Source of the DNA: Myxococcales bacterium
GTDB lineage: Bacteria; Lernaellota; Lernaellaia; Lernaellales; Lernaellaceae
Assembly (NCBI GenBank): GCA_012517325.1
Contig: JAAYVF010000041.1
Location: forward strand, 1-64,000
Length of the DNA stretch: 64,000 nucleotides
Direction: 5' to 3'
In this document: one piece after another, positions 1-9,531 of the stretch
How positions within the stretch are numbered: position 1 is the first letter of the stretch
How the letters are laid out: each line of letters opens with the position of its first letter
Notes under the pieces: generated by a model
The model's database searches: none
What the model was told of the DNA's origin: nothing
What the model saw: only the letters and a program-made list of their open reading frames with translations
Made by a program: the position numbers and the translations under genes

Positions 1-86
1 AAAGCCCGATGCAAAACGGAAAATCGAAAGGGAACAACCAACTGGACGTGGGTCTATCAGGCCTCGGCTCCGAACTCTACGTAACC

Positions 87-121
87 AAGGGGACATTTTT
101 GCTGCACAGTTAAGGGGACAT
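87..121. repeat. Two direct copies of AAGGGGACAT in the leader region
   Basis: AAGGGGACAT occurs at 87-96 and again at 112-121, a 25-base period, inside the 217-base stretch before the first gene. No credible ORF is seen in 1-217. Paired motifs of this kind are often seen next to mobile-element remnants in deltaproteobacterial-type genomes, but no transposase is visible here, so that link is only inference. Confidence 0.5.
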
Positions 122-217
122 ATTGCCTAAGTATAAACAGGAAATCGCCGCCTGCTTGTTCGGTCGTCGGCCATGAAGTAAAGTGCTTGATCACCATGCT
201 TGGAGGGAGTCTTTTGA

Positions 218-1024
218 ATGAGCGATGACTGGAAAATCATCTATGCCGGCGTGGATATCGGCTCCTTGTCCACCGAAACCGTTTTACTGGACGGAGAGGG
301 TCGGGTCTTGGCACGAACCATCCAGTTGACGGGCGCCAGCAGCGCCAAGGCGGCCAAGGCCAGTTTCGACGGCGCGATCGCGCAAATCGGCGCTTCGGCG
401 GCGGACGTCGCGTTTTGCATTGCGACCGGTTACGGGCGTAACAAGGCGGAATTCGCCCACGCCAAGGTGACGGAAATCACCTGCCACGCCAAAGGCGCCG
501 CCGTTCTGGTGGCCGGCGCCCGCACGGTGATCGACATCGGCGGGCAGGATTCGAAGGTCATCCGGATCAACGACGAGGGTGTCGTGTCGGATTTCGTCAT
601 GAACGACAAATGCGCCGCCGGCACCGGCCGTTTTCTGGAAGTCATGGCGCGGACCCTGGAAGTCGATCTGGAGGATCTGGGGCCGCTGGCCCTGCGATCC
701 GACGCGGATCTGAAGGTCTCTTCCATGTGCACGGTCTTCGCGGAAAGCGAGGTCGTCAGCCTGATCGGCGAAGGCGTGGCGGCCGCGCGCATCGCCTGGG
801 GTGTCTGCCGGTCGGTGGCCGACCGCACCGCCAGTCTGGCCGAACGGGTCGGCGCGACCGAGCCGATCGTCATGACCGGCGGCGTCGCGAAGAACGTCGG
901 GGTGGTCAAGGCGTTGGAAACCCGGCTCAACCGCAAGCTGATCATTTCCGAGGAGCCGCAAATCGTCGGCGCGTTGGGCGCGGCCCATCTGGCGCTGGCG
1001 CGGGGGCGTCGCGGCGAGGCATGA
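218..1024 (+). CDS. 2-hydroxyacyl-CoA dehydratase activase (BadF/BadG/BcrA/HgdC ATPase family)
   Basis: A 268-residue ASKHA-fold ATPase. Proteins of this family form a homodimer around one [4Fe-4S] cluster and use ATP hydrolysis to inject a low-potential electron into a 2-hydroxyacyl-CoA dehydratase or benzoyl-CoA reductase type partner. The N-terminal phosphate-1 loop (GVDIGSLSTE), the second phosphate loop (DIGGQDSK), the cysteine in NDKCAAGTGRF and the second in SSMCTVFAESEV are all present; these two Cys are the usual cluster ligands. The C-terminal MTGGVAKN motif is typical. ATG is preceded by GGAGGG. Its stop overlaps the folC start (ATGA). The partner dehydratase subunits are not in the window and could lie upstream. 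Confidence 0.88.
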   Translation: MSDDWKIIYAGVDIGSLSTETVLLDGEGRVLARTIQLTGASSAKAAKASFDGAIAQIGASAADVAFCIATGYGRNKAEFAHAKVTEITCHAKGAAVLVAGARTVIDIGGQDSKVIRINDEGVVSDFVMNDKCAAGTGRFLEVMARTLEVDLEDLGPLALRSDADLKVSSMCTVFAESEVVSLIGEGVAAARIAWGVCRSVADRTASLAERVGATEPIVMTGGVAKNVGVVKALETRLNRKLIISEEPQIVGALGAAHLALARGRRGEA

Positions 1025-2298
1025 ATTCATCCTACGAACAGGCCGTGCAACGGCTGTTTGACCTGCAACGCTTCGGCATCAAGCTGGGGCTGGAAAACAT
1101 CGGCCGGCTCTTATCCCGCCTCGGCGACCCGCGCCCCGGGCGGCAGACGGTCATTATCGGCGGCACGAACGGCAAGGGATCGGTCAGCGCCATGCTGGCG
1201 TCGATCGGCCGGGCAGCCGGCCTTCGCACCGGTTTATTCACCAGCCCGCACCTCACCAGCTTTACCGAACGGATCCAGATCGACGGCCGGCGCATCACCC
1301 GGCAAGAAGTGACCGCGGCGGCGGCGCGGCTGTGGGAGGCGTTGGAACCCTTCCGGCGCTCCGGCGAGCCCGAGCCGATCACATTTTTCGAAATGCTCAC
1401 CGCGATGGCCGCCGACTATTTTCACCGCAATGGGGTCGAGTTGGCAGTGATGGAAGTTGGCCTGGGCGGCCGGCTGGATGCGACCAACGCCCTGCCGCGC
1501 GACCTGGTGATCCTGACCGATATTTCCATCGACCACGTGGAATACCTGGGCCATACCGTCGCACGAATCGTCGACGAGAAGGCCGCGCTATTTCGACCCG
1601 GAGTGCCGGCGATCGCCGCGGGTGGGCTGGAAAACGCGGGGGAGTTGATCGTCGCGCAGGCGGCGAAAGCCGGCTGTCCCCTGACTTTACTGGGGCGTGA
1701 TTTCACCTATCGCGTCGCAGACGGCCGTTTGTCGCTTCGCTGCGGCGGAGAGGAAATCGCCGATCTGGTCGTACCGTTGAAGGGCTCGCATCAATACCGC
1801 AACGCCGCGATCGCGGTGTGCGCCGCGCGACAACTCGGCATCACCGACCCGGCGACGATCCGCGCCGGTCTGGCGGCGACGGTCTGGCCGGGCCGTCTGG
1901 AAGCTTTTCCCGGGCGGCCGTCCTGGCTGTTGGATGCCGCGCACAATCCCGGCGGCGCGGCGGTGTTGGCGAGCGCCCTGGTGGGCGAACCGCGCCCCGA
2001 TGTCTGGCTGATGACCTGCCTGGGAGACAAGGACATCGCGGGAGTGGTCGAACGCATCGCGCCATTGGTCGGCAAAGTCATCTGCACGACCCTGCCGATG
2101 GATCGCGCTATCTCCCCCGAAAAACTGGCGGCGATCGTCCGGCCGTTCAATTCCGAGGTTCATCTGGCGGCGGATCCGGACGAAGGCATGGCTCTGGCGC
2201 AACGCCTGGCCGGTCCCGATGGCCGGATTCTGGTCGCCGGCAGCATTTATCTGCTCGGCCATGTGCGCGGTAAACTGACAGGCGAAACCGGCCCATGA
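1021..2298 (+). CDS. folC: Bifunctional folylpolyglutamate/dihydrofolate synthase
   Basis: A 425-residue Mur-ligase-fold enzyme that adds glutamate to dihydropteroate and/or extends the polyglutamate tail of folates in the cytosol. The P-loop GGTNGKGSVSAML near residue 45, the LFTSPHL segment and GLGGRLDATNAL are family hallmarks, and the C-terminal ligase domain has LDAAHNPGG. Length is normal. The start chosen is the ATG that overlaps the preceding stop as ATGA; a longer in-frame extension from 610 would run through the activase in another frame and is not credible. The stop in turn overlaps the lptD start (ATGA), so the three genes are probably translationally coupled. The usual accD neighbour is absent. 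Confidence 0.9.
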   Translation: MNSSYEQAVQRLFDLQRFGIKLGLENIGRLLSRLGDPRPGRQTVIIGGTNGKGSVSAMLASIGRAAGLRTGLFTSPHLTSFTERIQIDGRRITRQEVTAAAARLWEALEPFRRSGEPEPITFFEMLTAMAADYFHRNGVELAVMEVGLGGRLDATNALPRDLVILTDISIDHVEYLGHTVARIVDEKAALFRPGVPAIAAGGLENAGELIVAQAAKAGCPLTLLGRDFTYRVADGRLSLRCGGEEIADLVVPLKGSHQYRNAAIAVCAARQLGITDPATIRAGLAATVWPGRLEAFPGRPSWLLDAAHNPGGAAVLASALVGEPRPDVWLMTCLGDKDIAGVVERIAPLVGKVICTTLPMDRAISPEKLAAIVRPFNSEVHLAADPDEGMALAQRLAGPDGRILVAGSIYLLGHVRGKLTGETGP

Positions 2299-4574
2299 AG
2301 CATTGTCGGTGGTTGGTCATTTTGCTGCTTTTGCTCCCTTGCGTTGCCTGGGCGCAAGCGGGGGACGATCCTCGCGGCGGCTCCGACGAAACGAAAAAAC
2401 ACACCGACGACGAACCGGTCGCCGACGATCCGAACGCCCGCTCGATCACACCGTTTCTGCAAAACGTGCTCAAATCGGACGAGCCGATCACCCTGGAAGC
2501 CGATCGGGTCGAATACGACGCCTTCCAGTCGATTTATCGCGCTTCCGGCAACGCGGTTCTGAAACAGGGCGACAATACGCTGCAAGCCGCGAACGTGGTG
2601 CTCGACCTGACGGCGAAGCTCCTGCATGCCGACGGCGGCATCTCGCTGTCGGCGCCCGACGGCGGCTTCCAAGCCGACGCGCTCGATCTGGCGCTGGAAA
2701 GCGAAACGGCGGTGATCGCGCGCGCGTCCTTCGTCATCATTCGCAATGACGTCAACTACTATCTGCACGGCCGGCGTATCGAAAAGGTCGGCCCCGACCG
2801 CTACCTCATTTACGAAGGCAACTACACGACGTGCGACTGCGGGCCGGACGAGGCCGATTGGCTGGTGACCGCCGATTTCATCGACGTCACCTTCGACGGC
2901 TACGCGATCGTCGAGCGGGGCCGCGTTTACCTGCAAGGGCTGCCGGTGGCGTATCTGCCGTACGGCATCTTTCCCGCCAAGGTCCGCCGCTCGACCGGCT
3001 TTCTCTGGCCGGCGACGGGTTGGGCGAGCGACGACGGCTACCGCATCGGGCTGCCGTTCTATTGGAACATCGCCGATCACGCCGACGCGACCCTCAACAC
3101 CGACTGGTATGAGAATCGCGGCACCAAACTGGGACTCGATTACCGCTACCTGATGAACAAGCGCTGGTATGGCGAGGCGAACGTCGATTATATCCAGGAT
3201 CACCTGGAAAACGATGAAAGCCGCTGGTCCATCGGTTACGAGCAGCGGTTCAACCCGGCCAAACAACTCTACTTGCGCAATCAGATCAGCTTGATTTCCG
3301 ACAACGATTACGTCAACGATTTCCCGCACGACGTGTCGGCGCGCTACGACCGTTTCATCCGCAGCGACGTGATCGTGAACAACCTCTGGCAGAATTACGA
3401 CCTCAACGTCGCGGCGCAATACTGGAAAACTCTGACCAGTGAGGACAACAGCTACACCTGGCAGCATTATCCGCAGGCGAGTTTCGACGCGGTTTCCCAG
3501 CAGATCGGGCCGATCCCACTCTATTGGCGTTCGCAAGCCATCGCCACCAACTTCTATCGCCCGAAAATTTCCCCGACCGAGAAAGACCTCGACGAGTTGA
3601 CCGGCAATTCGCATTCCTACTATTTCCTGACCGACGGGCGGCGCTTCACCGTGCTGCCGGAACTGCATTCGCCACTGAATTTCAACCAGGTGCTCACGTT
3701 GACGCCCTATGCCCTGGGCGAGGGCACTTTTTACCAGTTGAACGATCGCCTTGCGGATCGCACGGTCAGCCGGGCGACCGGCGAGGTCGGGGCGCGGCTC
3801 TACACGCGGTTTGAACGGCCCTATACCGTCAGTTTGCCGGTCATGCGCGGCCTAAAACACCAGATCGAGCCGGCGGTCGAATACAAATACCGGGACGAAC
3901 CGGACCAGGACAAACTGCCCGTTTTCGACGGCGAGGACCGCCTGCCGCGCCTGTCCGCAATAGCCTACGGCTTGACCAATCGCCTGTGGATGCGATTGTT
4001 TTCCGCCCGCGACAAGAGCTTTCACACGTTCAAGCTCACCGATTTCCGCGTCTTGCACGGCTACGATTTCGCCGAAGCGGAACGGGCGCTCGATCCGACC
4101 GTCGAGAACGACGAGCGCCGCCCATGGCAGCCCTGGCGCCTGGAATTGGAAACTTTGGGATCGGCCGGCAGCTATCTCAGCCAGATTCTGGTGCGCGGCG
4201 ACCTGGAATACGACACCTACCAGGACGACGTGACCCGCTTCGATATCATGGGGCTGCTCGGCAACTCGCGCGACGACGCGATCGGGGCCGAATACCGCTA
4301 TCACGTCGACGAAGCGGGCGAGGTGGATATCCAGTATCTCTCCGGCCTGGCGCGTTACAATCTGCTGGACGTGTTGTCCTTCGACTATCTCACCCGGTAC
4401 AGTTTCATCGACAGCTACTTCATCGAGACCCGCTACGGCATCGAGGTGCACAGCCTGGAAAAATGCTGGTCGGTGCGCTTGAACATCGAACAACGGGAAA
4501 TCCCGGAAAAGGAAACGGTCTTCATCGTGATGACGGATTTGACGGGATTGGTCCAGGCGGGAACGGCGTTTTAA
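2295..4574 (+). CDS. lptD: LPS-assembly outer-membrane protein LptD
   Basis: A 759-residue secreted protein with a clear signal peptide (hydrophobic run ending CVAWAQA). Residues about 55-160 form an OstA/LptA-like beta-jellyroll (ITLEADRVEYD then GNAVLKQGDN), which carries lipopolysaccharide from the periplasmic bridge. The remainder is a beta-barrel with YLQGLPVAYLPYGIFP and the RSTGFLWP segment typical of LptD. LptD with LptE inserts LPS into the outer leaflet. Two Cys (TTCDC) lie near the domain junction and one near the C-terminus; the full four-Cys arrangement known from E. coli LptD is not seen. Being coupled to folC and a dehydratase activase rather than surA/pdxA is unusual. It converges with the next gene with a 10-base gap. 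Confidence 0.87.
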   Translation: MKHCRWLVILLLLLPCVAWAQAGDDPRGGSDETKKHTDDEPVADDPNARSITPFLQNVLKSDEPITLEADRVEYDAFQSIYRASGNAVLKQGDNTLQAANVVLDLTAKLLHADGGISLSAPDGGFQADALDLALESETAVIARASFVIIRNDVNYYLHGRRIEKVGPDRYLIYEGNYTTCDCGPDEADWLVTADFIDVTFDGYAIVERGRVYLQGLPVAYLPYGIFPAKVRRSTGFLWPATGWASDDGYRIGLPFYWNIADHADATLNTDWYENRGTKLGLDYRYLMNKRWYGEANVDYIQDHLENDESRWSIGYEQRFNPAKQLYLRNQISLISDNDYVNDFPHDVSARYDRFIRSDVIVNNLWQNYDLNVAAQYWKTLTSEDNSYTWQHYPQASFDAVSQQIGPIPLYWRSQAIATNFYRPKISPTEKDLDELTGNSHSYYFLTDGRRFTVLPELHSPLNFNQVLTLTPYALGEGTFYQLNDRLADRTVSRATGEVGARLYTRFERPYTVSLPVMRGLKHQIEPAVEYKYRDEPDQDKLPVFDGEDRLPRLSAIAYGLTNRLWMRLFSARDKSFHTFKLTDFRVLHGYDFAEAERALDPTVENDERRPWQPWRLELETLGSAGSYLSQILVRGDLEYDTYQDDVTRFDIMGLLGNSRDDAIGAEYRYHVDEAGEVDIQYLSGLARYNLLDVLSFDYLTRYSFIDSYFIETRYGIEVHSLEKCWSVRLNIEQREIPEKETVFIVMTDLTGLVQAGTAF

Positions 4575-4584
4575 TTCACCGCAG

Positions 4585-6330
4585 TTATTGCGCCGCGATG
4601 TCCAGGTTCATCAGGGTCGCGGAAGCCTCGCCGAAATTGACGAACTGCAGATAGTAGCGGTTGCCCGCCGTGAGACCCTCGGCCCGCCACGTGTTCTCGG
4701 TTTTCCGGTCCCGTTTTTCGGCCTCGGCGGCGACGGCCTGATCGTAAGTCACCTGGAAGGTCCCATCGGTCTGTTCGACGTAGCGGATCGGTTCGACCCG
4801 GCGCAGATAAAGCCGCAGATCCCAATCCGTTGGGTCCGGGTACATCGGCGCATCCGGCGCGGACAGTAGCGTCGCGGTGATGACCAGGGTGGAGGCGCCG
4901 GACGGTAAATCCACGATACCCTGAACGTATGCCGGCGCGGCGGCGAGAACCGCGTCCTCGATCCGCAGGTCCATCGAAACGTTCCACGGCGCGTCATAGG
5001 TGCCGCCGACAATGAGCAGCTGATGGTCGGCCTCCCGGTAATCGGTTATCTCCTTGGCGCGGACCGTTTCATAAAGACCGCGCGCGGTGAAGATCTCGCG
5101 AATCGCGGGCGCGGCCTCGCTCAACCCTTCGCTTTCCAGTATCGCCAGAAACGTGTCGGCATATTTGGCGAAGGAATCGGGTTCCTCGCTTTGCGGCAAT
5201 TCCAGCAAGGTTAGCAAAATGAGGCGGGTAAAAACTTCCGGCGACAATCCCGGTTCGGCGGCGAGTTGCTGATAAACCGCGAAATTCGCCCCGGCGATGA
5301 TGCCGCCATCCGTGGGATCGAAACCCCGCAGATCGCGCGGAAAGGCCAGATCGTTGTCGACGTCGCGGGAAAAGCCGGGGCCAGCCGTTTGTTCGAGGTA
5401 GGCGAACAGTGCGGTCGGGTTTCCGGAAACCAGCCAGGAAAATGTGTCCGCCAGCCCTTCGTTCAAGGCGTTGGTCAGGTTGCACAGGCCGTATTCATCC
5501 GCGTAAATATTGTATTCCAATCCAGCGGTCGCGTAATTGATCAAATGGCCGAATTCGTGGTAGATCGTCTCGCCGTCATAGGCAAAGTCCGCGTGCGATC
5601 CTTGCCCGAACACCAGGAAATCGCCCTCGTAACCGAGCAGGCCGTTCACTTCCGCCATGCCCTGTTGCATGTATTCGTGCGGCGAGTAGAACGCCGTGGA
5701 TATCGGCTCCAGGTTGCCCGTCGTCGTGGGCAGGCGGTAATTCGCCACCAGATTGATCGGCGTCGCCTCGCCATTGACCTTGTGGCGGCCGGGCAGATGC
5801 GTAAAGACGCCCACGTTTTCGCCGGTGATGAACCGGTAGATTTTTTGCGCGTGATAATAGAGTTCCACCTCGGCGTGAACGTCGTTCGGATCGTAAACCC
5901 CGGCCACGGCTGTCGGCCAATCCGGATAAACAAAATCGCCGTTTTCGTTCTTATTCGCCAATGGGCGAAGAGTGCAGATCCGTTGGGTTCCGAGGCCGGG
6001 GAGGTCGATGGTTTCCTCTTCGTCGGAACAGGTCAGGACGCGCAATTTGCGGATGCCCTCGTCATCGATCCGGCTGATCAACGCACCGCCGGCATCATCC
6101 GCGACATCCTCCAGGGTCGTCTTCATGATTTGATCGGTGAGCACCGGATTGATTTCGAAGACCTTGGCTTTGTCGGTGCCGGGGGCGTCGTCGTTGTCAT
6201 CGTCGTCATCGGCCGGAGTATAACTGTCGTCGTCGGTTGAATCCTCGCCGTCCCGGCCGTTGTCGGCTTCGTCGGCGCAGCCCGGACAAAACAAAAGACA
6301 AAGCAATAGCGACAGGAAGAAAAATTTCAT
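4585..6330 (-). CDS. Secreted HExxH metallopeptidase-like lipoprotein with Asp-rich linker
   Basis: 581 residues. The N-terminus is a lipoprotein-type signal (hydrophobic run then CPGC), followed by an acidic low-complexity linker (residues about 29-50, including DDDDDNDD). At residues 258-262 lies HEFGH, and NEGLADTF about 30 residues later supplies the likely third zinc ligand, the arrangement of gluzincin (thermolysin/fungalysin-like) peptidases. The C-terminal part after about residue 420 looks beta-rich and may be a binding or pre-peptidase-type domain. The protein is probably anchored at the cell surface, with the linker holding the peptidase away from the membrane. Substrate is unknown. 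It shares the linker style with three other genes in this window. Confidence 0.7.
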   Translation of the reverse strand: MKFFFLSLLLCLLFCPGCADEADNGRDGEDSTDDDSYTPADDDDDNDDAPGTDKAKVFEINPVLTDQIMKTTLEDVADDAGGALISRIDDEGIRKLRVLTCSDEEETIDLPGLGTQRICTLRPLANKNENGDFVYPDWPTAVAGVYDPNDVHAEVELYYHAQKIYRFITGENVGVFTHLPGRHKVNGEATPINLVANYRLPTTTGNLEPISTAFYSPHEYMQQGMAEVNGLLGYEGDFLVFGQGSHADFAYDGETIYHEFGHLINYATAGLEYNIYADEYGLCNLTNALNEGLADTFSWLVSGNPTALFAYLEQTAGPGFSRDVDNDLAFPRDLRGFDPTDGGIIAGANFAVYQQLAAEPGLSPEVFTRLILLTLLELPQSEEPDSFAKYADTFLAILESEGLSEAAPAIREIFTARGLYETVRAKEITDYREADHQLLIVGGTYDAPWNVSMDLRIEDAVLAAAPAYVQGIVDLPSGASTLVITATLLSAPDAPMYPDPTDWDLRLYLRRVEPIRYVEQTDGTFQVTYDQAVAAEAEKRDRKTENTWRAEGLTAGNRYYLQFVNFGEASATLMNLDIAAQ

Positions 6331-6446
6331 CGTAGTGACTCGCGTTCGGAAGCGGGAATCCGTCGGCGTTTCAAAATAGCATGATAAAGCAGGATTTCAA
6401 AGCGGCCGGCTCATTAAAGAAAGACGAGGGACGAGATTAAATGCAA

Positions 6447-6482
6447 ACGCCCCGGTGCGCCGTGCGGACACACCTGGGGCGT
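6447..6482 (-). terminator. Putative terminator downstream of rpmB
   Basis: On the minus strand, CGCCCC-A-GGTG (right arm, 6471-6481) can pair with CACCGGGGCG (left arm, 6448-6457), with a loop of about 13 bases and one bulged A. It is followed by a short TTTGCATTTA tract. The T-run is weak, so termination may be inefficient. Confidence 0.42.
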
Positions 6483-6523
6483 CGCCGAAAATCAGCACGG
6501 CTTGGCAGTCTGGCGCGGCATCA

Positions 6524-6718
6524 TCAAGACGGTTTGACGACTTTGCCGGCGCGGATGCACCGGGTGCAGACGTGCTTCCGTTTGGAATTGCCTTTTTCGT
6601 CCAGGGTGCGAATCAATTGCAAGTTGGGCTGCCAGACCTTGCGGGTCCGATTGTTCGCGTGGCTGACGTTGTGTCCCAGTTGGCGGCCTTTGCCGCAAAT
6701 TTCACATACTCTCGACAT
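6524..6718 (-). CDS. rpmB: Ribosomal protein bL28
   Basis: 64 residues, the usual size of bL28, a component of the large ribosomal subunit. It begins [20 protein letters not shown], contains [13 protein letters not shown] and ends with [14 protein letters not shown]. The four Cys in two CxxC pairs (CEIC and CTRC) mark the zinc-binding form of L28. GGGAGA lies about eight bases before the ATG. It stands alone between a FAD oxidoreductase and a secreted peptidase, without rpmG or other ribosomal genes. Confidence 0.95.
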   Translation of the reverse strand: MSRVCEICGKGRQLGHNVSHANNRTRKVWQPNLQLIRTLDEKGNSKRKHVCTRCIRAGKVVKPS

Positions 6719-6826
6719 TTATCGTATCTCCCTTGATGCCATTTCACCAAAAGTGGGCGCCAAATATGTCAAAAATGAAGAAGAAATGCAAGAGGCTATT
6801 TTCTTTTTTCGTTTCTGACCTTTTCG

Positions 6827-8299
6827 CTATTTGGCCAGCGCCTTGGCCAGCAGATTCGTCACCATGACCGCGCTGATTCCTTCGCCTTCCATGCCCATGC
6901 CGGGGAGGGTGGCTTTCCCGGCATAATAAACGTCCTTGTGCGGCGTGCGGTTCGGCAAACAGGCGATCCCGTATTTGTCTTCCAGGCTGATCGGCGGCGT
7001 GGCCGGAGTGCGGCGCGAGGCCTGGTAGAGCGCAAAGCTTTCTTCAAAAGCGACAAAATCGGTGAATTCATCGAGAAACGGAATGAGTTCGCGTAATTGG
7101 GCCACCATCCGGTCGGAGAGGGATCGCGTCTCGATGGCGTTCAGTTCGCCGCTTTCGGGCAAGACCAGAGTGGAAATCGCGATGAGCCGTTTTCCCGGCG
7201 GCGCGTAATCCGGCGAATCCAGCGGACTGAGGCTGGCGAAGGCCAGGTTGTCGGGCTCGGTCGCGGGCTTTTGCGTATCGGTCAGCAAAATGACGTTTTC
7301 GTTCATGCCAACCGGAATGACCTCGTCCTTTACGCCGACGTACAAAGTGAACAAGTGGCGCCGGTGCGGCGGTTCTTCGAATCGTTCTTTGTAGGAACCG
7401 CGCAACGTTTTCGGCGAATGACGGCTGAAAAACTCCTCGATGTTGTTGCAGACCAGGATTTTCTTGCAGCGGACCGGCTCCTTGATGCCCGCCAGTTTGA
7501 TTTCGTTGACGCGAGCGAAATCGATCTCCTCGATTTCGCCGGCGCGCTGCAACTGGCCGCGGTAGCTGCTGATCCGTTCCTTGCAGATATCTTCGAGAAT
7601 CCGGAGTCCGCCTTCGACGGAATAGATTCCTTTGTTCAGCGCCGAAAGCACGAGCGAGGCGAAGAACAGCGACGGATCGTCCGGATAGGTCGGGGCCAGG
7701 AAGTAGAACTGCGCCTCGATGAAAGCGCGCGCCTCGGCCGAAAGGCCGAAACTGTCCATGAATTCGTCGAAGGAGGTCCGGGATCGCTCCTTGAAGTCGG
7801 CCCCCATGTTGCCGCTGGTGCGGTTGAGGCGGTAGCGCTCCATGAAGGAATACGCGGGATAGACCACTTCCTTGGTCAGCAGGCTGCGGACCTGGCTGCT
7901 GTAGCGATCGGCCTCGTTGAGCAGATTGGTCAAGGCCCCGGCGTCGGCGCCGAAGGTCAGATTCAGCAGGTGGGTCCATTCCTCGCGGCCCTGTAAAATG
8001 TCGATGCGGGCCTCGGGCAGGGCGATTTGATACGCCGGTTGGGCCAGTTGAAAGCGCTTCTTTTCCAGGAAGGGGATGCCCAATTCGACGAAGATATCGT
8101 TGAATACCTGGTTCTGGCCGAAGCCGAAGAACAGGCCCGGGAACGGTTTGAGGGTATAGCCTTGCCGTTTGACCTGCTGGCGTTCGTTTTCCACGTCGAT
8201 CACCGCGACCTGGAATCCGCGTTTGACCAGCAGGGCGCCCGCGACCAAACCGGCAAGTTCGGTCCCGATTACGGCAACGTCGAAAAGTTTACCCAGCAT
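6827..8299 (-). CDS. FAD-dependent NAD(P)-binding oxidoreductase, phytoene-desaturase-like
   Basis: 490 residues with an N-terminal dinucleotide-binding fold (VAVIGTELAGLVAGALLVKRG followed by an acidic residue after the second strand) and a C-terminal FAD motif (GKATLPGMGMEGEGISAVM) of the CrtI/amine-oxidase type. Members of this fold oxidise or isomerise carotenoids, retinoids or other lipids, or act on unknown substrates; nothing here fixes the substrate. It starts four bases after purM ends, so the two are probably cotranscribed. A CruF-like carotenoid gene lies 17 kb away at 24951-26006, which makes a carotenoid role possible but unproved. Confidence 0.6.
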   Translation of the reverse strand: MLGKLFDVAVIGTELAGLVAGALLVKRGFQVAVIDVENERQQVKRQGYTLKPFPGLFFGFGQNQVFNDIFVELGIPFLEKKRFQLAQPAYQIALPEARIDILQGREEWTHLLNLTFGADAGALTNLLNEADRYSSQVRSLLTKEVVYPAYSFMERYRLNRTSGNMGADFKERSRTSFDEFMDSFGLSAEARAFIEAQFYFLAPTYPDDPSLFFASLVLSALNKGIYSVEGGLRILEDICKERISSYRGQLQRAGEIEEIDFARVNEIKLAGIKEPVRCKKILVCNNIEEFFSRHSPKTLRGSYKERFEEPPHRRHLFTLYVGVKDEVIPVGMNENVILLTDTQKPATEPDNLAFASLSPLDSPDYAPPGKRLIAISTLVLPESGELNAIETRSLSDRMVAQLRELIPFLDEFTDFVAFEESFALYQASRRTPATPPISLEDKYGIACLPNRTPHKDVYYAGKATLPGMGMEGEGISAVMVTNLLAKALAK

Positions 8300-8302
8300 G
8301 GA

Positions 8303-9358
8303 TTATTCGAATTCGATTTCGTGCGGGTCATCGCCCTTGCGTTCGGTGATTTCGCCGATAATCCAGGCGTTTTCACCCATGGCGTTGAGCCGGTGAACGA
8401 CGGTTTCGGCGTCGGCCGCCGCGCAAACCATCGTCAGGCCGATGCCGCAGTTGAACGTTCGCAACATTTCGTGCTGATCGATTTCGCCTTCCCGCTGCAG
8501 GAAATGGAAAATGGGTGGAATCGTCCAGGAGCCGGAGCGGATCAAGGCTTTACACCGATCGGGAAGAATTCGGGGAATGTTGTCGATGAAACCGCCGCCG
8601 GTGATGTGAGCCATTCCCTTGACGGTCAGATCGCGAATGACGGCATGGACCTGCCGTACGTAGATTTTCGTGGGGGTCAGCAAGACCTCGCCGATGGTCT
8701 TGTTGTCCAGCTCGGGAACGATGTCGTTGACCTTCAAACCAAGTTGGTCGAAGACGATTTTCCGTACCAGGGAAAAACCGTTGGAATGCACGCCGGAACT
8801 GCCGACGCCGATGATCAGGTCGCCCACGGTGATCGAGGAACCGTCGATCAGCTTGTCGTTTTCCACCGCCCCGACCGTGAACCCCGCCAGATCGTATTCG
8901 CCTTCCGAGTACATGTCGGGCATCTCGGCGGTTTCGCCGCCCACCAGGCTGCATTCCGCTTCCTTGCAGCCGGCCACGATTCCCTCGATGACCTTGACGG
9001 TGGTGTCCACCGACAGTTTGCCGGTGGCGAAATAGTCGAGGAAGAAAAGGGGCCGGGCGCCCATGACGGCGATATCGTTGACGCACATGGCGACCAGATC
9101 GATGCCGATCGTGTCGTGAATGCCGGTGGCAAAAGCGATTTTCAGCTTGGTCCCCACGCCGTCCGTGGAGCTGACCAACAGCATTTCCTTGTCTTTGAAG
9201 TAGGTGGAGCTGAGCGAAAACGCCGCGCCGAACCCGCCGATCTCAGTATGAACGCCGGGACGGAACGTGGATTGGACGAGCGGCTTGATCCGCCGGACGA
9301 ACTCGTTGCCGGCATCGATGTCCACACCGGCATCCCGATAGGTGCTGTATTTTTTCAA
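8303..9358 (-). CDS. purM: Phosphoribosylformylglycinamidine cyclo-ligase (AIR synthetase)
   Basis: 351 residues, normal for PurM, which closes the imidazole ring of FGAM with ATP to give AIR in purine synthesis. Family motifs are clear: YRDAGVDIDAGN at the N-terminus, SSTDGVGTKLKIA, GIDLVAMCVNDI, GGETAEMP and HITGGGFIDNIPR. Other pur genes are not in the window. It is the first gene of a minus-strand unit with the FAD oxidoreductase and is divergent from the J-domain gene, sharing a 173-base intergenic region. Confidence 0.96.
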   Translation of the reverse strand: MKKYSTYRDAGVDIDAGNEFVRRIKPLVQSTFRPGVHTEIGGFGAAFSLSSTYFKDKEMLLVSSTDGVGTKLKIAFATGIHDTIGIDLVAMCVNDIAVMGARPLFFLDYFATGKLSVDTTVKVIEGIVAGCKEAECSLVGGETAEMPDMYSEGEYDLAGFTVGAVENDKLIDGSSITVGDLIIGVGSSGVHSNGFSLVRKIVFDQLGLKVNDIVPELDNKTIGEVLLTPTKIYVRQVHAVIRDLTVKGMAHITGGGFIDNIPRILPDRCKALIRSGSWTIPPIFHFLQREGEIDQHEMLRTFNCGIGLTMVCAAADAETVVHRLNAMGENAWIIGEITERKGDDPHEIEFE

Positions 9359-9442
9359 GTCGTAGACTCCAAGGGAATGTTTTCAGAAAAGCCAGATTCA
9401 TTTAACGAACCCGCCAGGAAAAGTCAAAGGCCAAATTTTCCC

Positions 9443-9473
9443 TTTCCAATTTTCCATGGGTTTGCGATATAAT
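9443..9473 (+). promoter_or_regulatory. Candidate sigma-70-type promoter before the J-domain genes
   Basis: A perfect TATAAT lies at 9468-9473. The best upstream match to a -35 is TTTCCA at 9443-9448 with a long 19-base spacer, so recognition is uncertain. It would give a transcript starting about 50 bases before the gene at 9532. Confidence 0.35.
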
Positions 9474-9531
9474 GAAAATTCCATTATGGTTAGGCGTTTT
9501 GTGAAAACAGACAATATCCGGATGCGGCAAA

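Noticed and set aside
5266-6240. A 324-codon open frame opposite the secreted peptidase
   Set aside because: The opposite strand has a signal peptide, HExxH motif and good start; this frame has none of these.
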